NCBI GenBank assembly: GCA_045531895.1
Contig: JAZSEW010000097.1
Coordinates: 1 to 43,994, forward strand
DNA: 43,994 nucleotides
Reading direction: 5' to 3'
From: SIG299 sp045531895
Lineage (GTDB): Bacteria; Bacillota; Clostridia; Lachnospirales; Lachnospiraceae
The position numbers were made by a program, and so were the translations under genes. Numbering within the stretch: the first letter of the stretch is position 1; every line of letters begins with the position of its first letter. The notes under the pieces are model-generated. The model saw nothing but the letters and a program-made list of their open reading frames with translations, did no database searches and was not told where the DNA came from. Shown piece after piece: positions 41,209 through 43,994 of the stretch.

Positions 41209-42948
41209 ATGAAAACAAAGAAAAAAGTTCGGGCAAGTCTGACAGGCAGACTTTTAGTTCCGGTTGTTATTTTATGGATTGTGGCATTGGTGTCTAATAT
41301 TCAGGGATTGACGAATATTCACAAGGTAAATGCAACAGCAACAGAAATCACAGATAATTACATGCAGCGTATTTCAGAACTGAGTGAAATTCAGAATGAT
41401 ACGCAGGTGTTACATAAAATGGCATTGTCCCATATTATCGCAACAGATTTGGATTCCTTAATTTCTCTGGTGGATTCCGTTAAGGCACAACAGAAGGAAT
41501 TGGACGGCTTGTTTACAGATTATAAACAGTATGTATCCGAAGAAGAACTGGTTTCCTATGAAGCAATGCTGACAAGCTATGAAGGAATTAAATACGAAAT
41601 TGCCAGAATTATGGGTAACAGTGCTTTGGGTAATAAGGAAGTTGCCTATGAAATTGCCAATGGAATTCTGGCTGAGCATGTAGAAGCAATGGAAGGTTAT
41701 ATTGCTGCCATGGTGGAAAATATGAATCAGGAAGCAGCAGATGCCCGTGTGTCTCTGGAGAGTGTATTTAATGGTTCGCTCACTTCCACATTCATTATGA
41801 TGGCAGTCAGTGTAGCTGCACTGTTATTATCTTTATATGTAGTAATTTGGGTAGTGCTTCGTCCTCTTGGAAGTATCAGCCGTAAAATTAAGGGCATTGT
41901 TAAGAGTATTGAAGATGGTGAAGGCGACCTCACCCAGAGAATTGAAATTAAGTCCAACGATGAAATTTCGGATATTGCCGGTGCTATGAATATCTTTATG
42001 GAGCGTCTGCAGGAAATCATGAAGCTTATTGTAGGTAATACCCAGCGTATGGAAGTGGTTGTCAGCGAGGTTCGTAACAGTATCAGAACTTCCGATGACA
42101 GCGTATCCGACCTGTCCGCAGTAACTGAGGAACTGGCAGCAACCATGCAGGAGGTTGGCGGTTCCGCAGGTATTATCAATGGTAATGCAGAATCCGTTCG
42201 TGATGAGGTTGAAATCATTGCAAACAAGACCAGTCAGATTAATGATTACTCCATTGAGATGAAGGCAAATGCAGATAAGATGGAAAGCGATGCAAGAGCA
42301 AATATGGAACATACCGGTGAAAAGGTAAATGAAATTCTGGAAGTTCTGAATCAAGCCATTGCAGACAGTAAGAGCGTTGACCAGGTAAATTCCCTGACCG
42401 GCGATATTTTAAATATTTCCAGTCAGACCAACCTGTTAGCACTGAATGCTTCCATTGAAGCTGCAAGAGCCGGTGAAGCAGGCCGCGGCTTTGCGGTTGT
42501 TGCAGATGAAATCCGTCAACTGGCAGATTCCAGCCGTGAAACAGCAAACCGCATCCAGGAAATCAACGGTATTGTTATGAAGGCAGTACATAACCTGGCA
42601 GACAATGCAAACAACCTGGTAGAATACATGCAGGATTCCATTCTTCCGGAGTTCAGTAACTTTGTGGATAACAGCGTCCAGTATCAGGAAAATGCTTCCT
42701 ATATTCAGCAGTCCATGAACGAATTCACTGCGATGACAGAAGAATTAAGAAGAGAAATCAACGAAATCACTGGTTCTATTGCGACTATTACCAGCGCTAT
42801 CGATGATGGTGCTAACGGTGTTAACGGTGCAGCAGAAAGAACCCAGAGTCTGGTGATGGATATGGAAAAAATCAATGGACAGATGGAGGAAAACGAAGGT
42901 ATTGCAGTTCTGTTAAACGAAGGTACCAGCGTATTCAAGAAATTCTAG
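41209..42948 (+). CDS. Methyl-accepting chemotaxis protein with four-helix-bundle sensor
   Basis: AGGAGGGCACGGCAG precedes the ATG. Of 579 residues, a membrane helix covers about 13-33. An extracytoplasmic helical region of about 155 residues follows (4HB_MCP-like), then a second membrane helix (about 190-213) and HAMP (about 215-265). The methyl-accepting signalling domain ends the protein, with its tip around SSQTNLLALNASIEAARAGE. It shares an operon with the solute-binding lipoprotein, so the loaded binding protein may dock on the four-helix sensor, as maltose-binding protein does on Tar. It would use CheA/CheW from the cassette at 12116-14829 or another elsewhere. Confidence 0.94.
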   Translation: MKTKKKVRASLTGRLLVPVVILWIVALVSNIQGLTNIHKVNATATEITDNYMQRISELSEIQNDTQVLHKMALSHIIATDLDSLISLVDSVKAQQKELDGLFTDYKQYVSEEELVSYEAMLTSYEGIKYEIARIMGNSALGNKEVAYEIANGILAEHVEAMEGYIAAMVENMNQEAADARVSLESVFNGSLTSTFIMMAVSVAALLLSLYVVIWVVLRPLGSISRKIKGIVKSIEDGEGDLTQRIEIKSNDEISDIAGAMNIFMERLQEIMKLIVGNTQRMEVVVSEVRNSIRTSDDSVSDLSAVTEELAATMQEVGGSAGIINGNAESVRDEVEIIANKTSQINDYSIEMKANADKMESDARANMEHTGEKVNEILEVLNQAIADSKSVDQVNSLTGDILNISSQTNLLALNASIEAARAGEAGRGFAVVADEIRQLADSSRETANRIQEINGIVMKAVHNLADNANNLVEYMQDSILPEFSNFVDNSVQYQENASYIQQSMNEFTAMTEELRREINEITGSIATITSAIDDGANGVNGAAERTQSLVMDMEKINGQMEENEGIAVLLNEGTSVFKKF

Positions 42949-42966
42949 GGATTTCTACAAAAATAC

Positions 42967-42995
42967 TTTACAACAATATGGCGAGGTTGTATAAT
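42967..42995 (+). promoter_or_regulatory. Candidate promoter overlapping a hairpin
   Basis: TTTACA (42967-42972) and TATAAT (42990-42995), spacer 17. The -10 lies inside the hairpin described next. A second, weaker candidate (TTGACA at 43058-43063 with AATAAA at 43081-43086) is nearer the degV start. Confidence 0.5.
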
Positions 42996-43032
42996 GTAGT
43001 AATGAAAACTACATCGTGCAATCTCGCTGTTT
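42981..43032 (+). terminator. Long inverted repeat, probable terminator of the receptor gene
   Basis: GCGAGGTTG (42981-42989) pairs with CAATCTCGC (43019-43027, one G-U). Inside, ATGTAGT (42994-43000) pairs with ACTACAT (43008-43014). A short TGTTTTG follows. The T run is modest. Confidence 0.6.
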
Positions 43033-43125
43033 TGATAAGTAGAATTGATACAAAAATTTGACATAGCGCGAATTATTTGCAATAAAGATAGTATGAGACA
43101 GTTATGGGAAAGGAAGAGACATATA

Positions 43126-43994
43126 ATGGGAGATTACGTTTTAAGTTGCTGTTCTACAGCGGATTTAACAAAAGAACATTTTTTAAACAGAGACATTCAC
43201 TATATCTGCTTCAGCTATGAGCTGGACGGTGTACGATATCCGGACGATTTAGGACAGTCCATGTCCTTTGAGGAATTTTACAAGGCAATGGAGAACGGTG
43301 CAAGCACCAAAACCTCCCAGGTAAATGTGGCAGAATTTGAAGAATACTTTGAAGGATTCTTAAAAGAAGGCAAGGATGTGCTTCACCTGTGTCTGTCTTC
43401 CGGTATTTCCGGCGTACACAATTCTGCCTGCGTAGCAAGGGACATTGTGGCAGAGCGTTACCCTGACCGCAAGATTTACGTGGTGGATTCTCTGGCAGCA
43501 GCCTCCGGATACGGCCTGATGATGGACGATTTGGCAGATATGCGTGATGCAGGAAAGTCTATTGATGAAGTATATCATTGGATTGAAGCAAACAAATTAA
43601 AGATGCATCACTGGGTAGCTACCACGGAACTGAAATATCTGGTACGCGGTGGCAGACTCTCCAAGACGGCCGGTGCAGTAGGCGGCATATTAAATATCTG
43701 CCCGATTATCGAAGTAGATGTAAACGGTAAATTGCAGGCCCGCCAGAAGGTACGTGGCAAGAAAAAGGCCTTGGAAGAACTGGTGAAGATGATGGAGCAG
43801 CATGCAGAGGACGGTGTTAATTATGCCGGAAAATGCTATATCAGCCAGTCGGCCTGCATGGAAGAGGCAGAGACACTTAAGAATCTGATTGAAAGCAGAT
43901 TTGCAAAGCTTCAGGGCAAGGTGGAAATTGACACCATCGGAACTGTTATCGGAAGTCACACCGGACCGGGCACCTTTGTAGTGTTCTTCTGGGG
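43126..43994 (+). CDS. DegV family fatty-acid-binding protein, 3' end outside window
   Basis: The ATG at 43126 follows AAAGGAAGAG; 289 residues are inside the window and only a few are missing. DegV signatures are LSCCSTADLT (with Cys-Ser-Thr in place of the usual TDSxxD), SSGISGVHNSA, VVDSLAAASGYG, LKYLVRGGRLSK and IGSHTGPGTFVVFF. Unlike the kinase-fused module at 19096-21795, it keeps the RGGR and SHTGPG head-group motifs, so it should bind fatty acids in the ordinary FakB manner. It follows the chemoreceptor gene but has its own promoter candidates. Confidence 0.9.
   Translation, partial: MGDYVLSCCSTADLTKEHFLNRDIHYICFSYELDGVRYPDDLGQSMSFEEFYKAMENGASTKTSQVNVAEFEEYFEGFLKEGKDVLHLCLSSGISGVHNSACVARDIVAERYPDRKIYVVDSLAAASGYGLMMDDLADMRDAGKSIDEVYHWIEANKLKMHHWVATTELKYLVRGGRLSKTAGAVGGILNICPIIEVDVNGKLQARQKVRGKKKALEELVKMMEQHAEDGVNYAGKCYISQSACMEEAETLKNLIESRFAKLQGKVEIDTIGTVIGSHTGPGTFVVFFW

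Noticed and set aside
1..43994. Mobile element, prophage or CRISPR array
   Set aside because: No transposase, integrase, direct-repeat array, cas gene or tRNA-linked attachment site was seen, and base composition looks even by eye.

Overview
This window looks like a chromosomal segment from a Firmicute of the Lachnospiraceae type. The signs are moderate GC, strong AGGAGG ribosome-binding sites, consensus TTGACA/TATAAT promoters, a leucine-type T-box leader, DegV/FakB proteins, a CotH lipoprotein and a CheA/CheW/MCP cassette. The species cannot be named from sequence alone. No phage, transposase, rRNA, tRNA or CRISPR array was seen.

Layout. (1) 1-3217, minus strand: a T-box leader with a CTC (Leu) specifier controls a LeuA-like protein that has lost its catalytic motifs. 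It is translationally coupled to a TIM-barrel/acyl-CoA-synthetase fusion that runs off the left edge. (2) 3266-7082: pgi, a GH105 unsaturated glucuronyl/galacturonyl hydrolase and a DegV protein. (3) 7211-16254: an eight-gene signalling operon with a soluble PAS histidine kinase, a receiver fused to a degenerate HD-GYP domain, CheR, CheB, CheY, CheA, CheW and a chemoreceptor with almost no extracytoplasmic part. (4) 16312-21795: two membrane hybrid kinases, one ending in Hpt, the other in a full-length divergent DegV (fatty-acid-binding-like) domain. No flagellar, cheC, cheD or cheV genes are present. (5) 21851-22340: a promoter, a strongly structured non-coding segment closed by a long-range helix, a rho-independent terminator and a further hairpin. 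(6) 22367-28170: a five-gene polyamine operon with an Orn/Lys/Arg decarboxylase, SpeE, SpeB, carboxy(nor)spermidine dehydrogenase and carboxy(nor)spermidine decarboxylase. (7) 28224-33363: divergent surface proteins, a CotH lipoprotein and a pectinesterase-like beta-helix protein anchored in the membrane. (8) 33523-38522: a CPA2 antiporter, an AraC regulator divergent from a MATE exporter, and an MFS carrier. (9) 38407-39744: a possible small hydrophobic peptide gene and an unrecognised protein. (10) 39838-42948: a solute-binding lipoprotein and a chemoreceptor with no permease genes, behind a promoter whose spacer is a GntR-type palindrome. (11) 43126 to the end: a third DegV protein, cut by the window edge.

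How it fits together. The window is rich in sensing: two chemoreceptor loci, three sensor kinases, and DegV modules both free and fused to a kinase. The most unusual elements are the histidine kinase-receiver-DegV fusion beside a chemosensory operon, the permease-less binding protein/chemoreceptor pair, the leucine-regulated LeuA pseudoenzyme operon, and the structured RNA in front of the polyamine operon.
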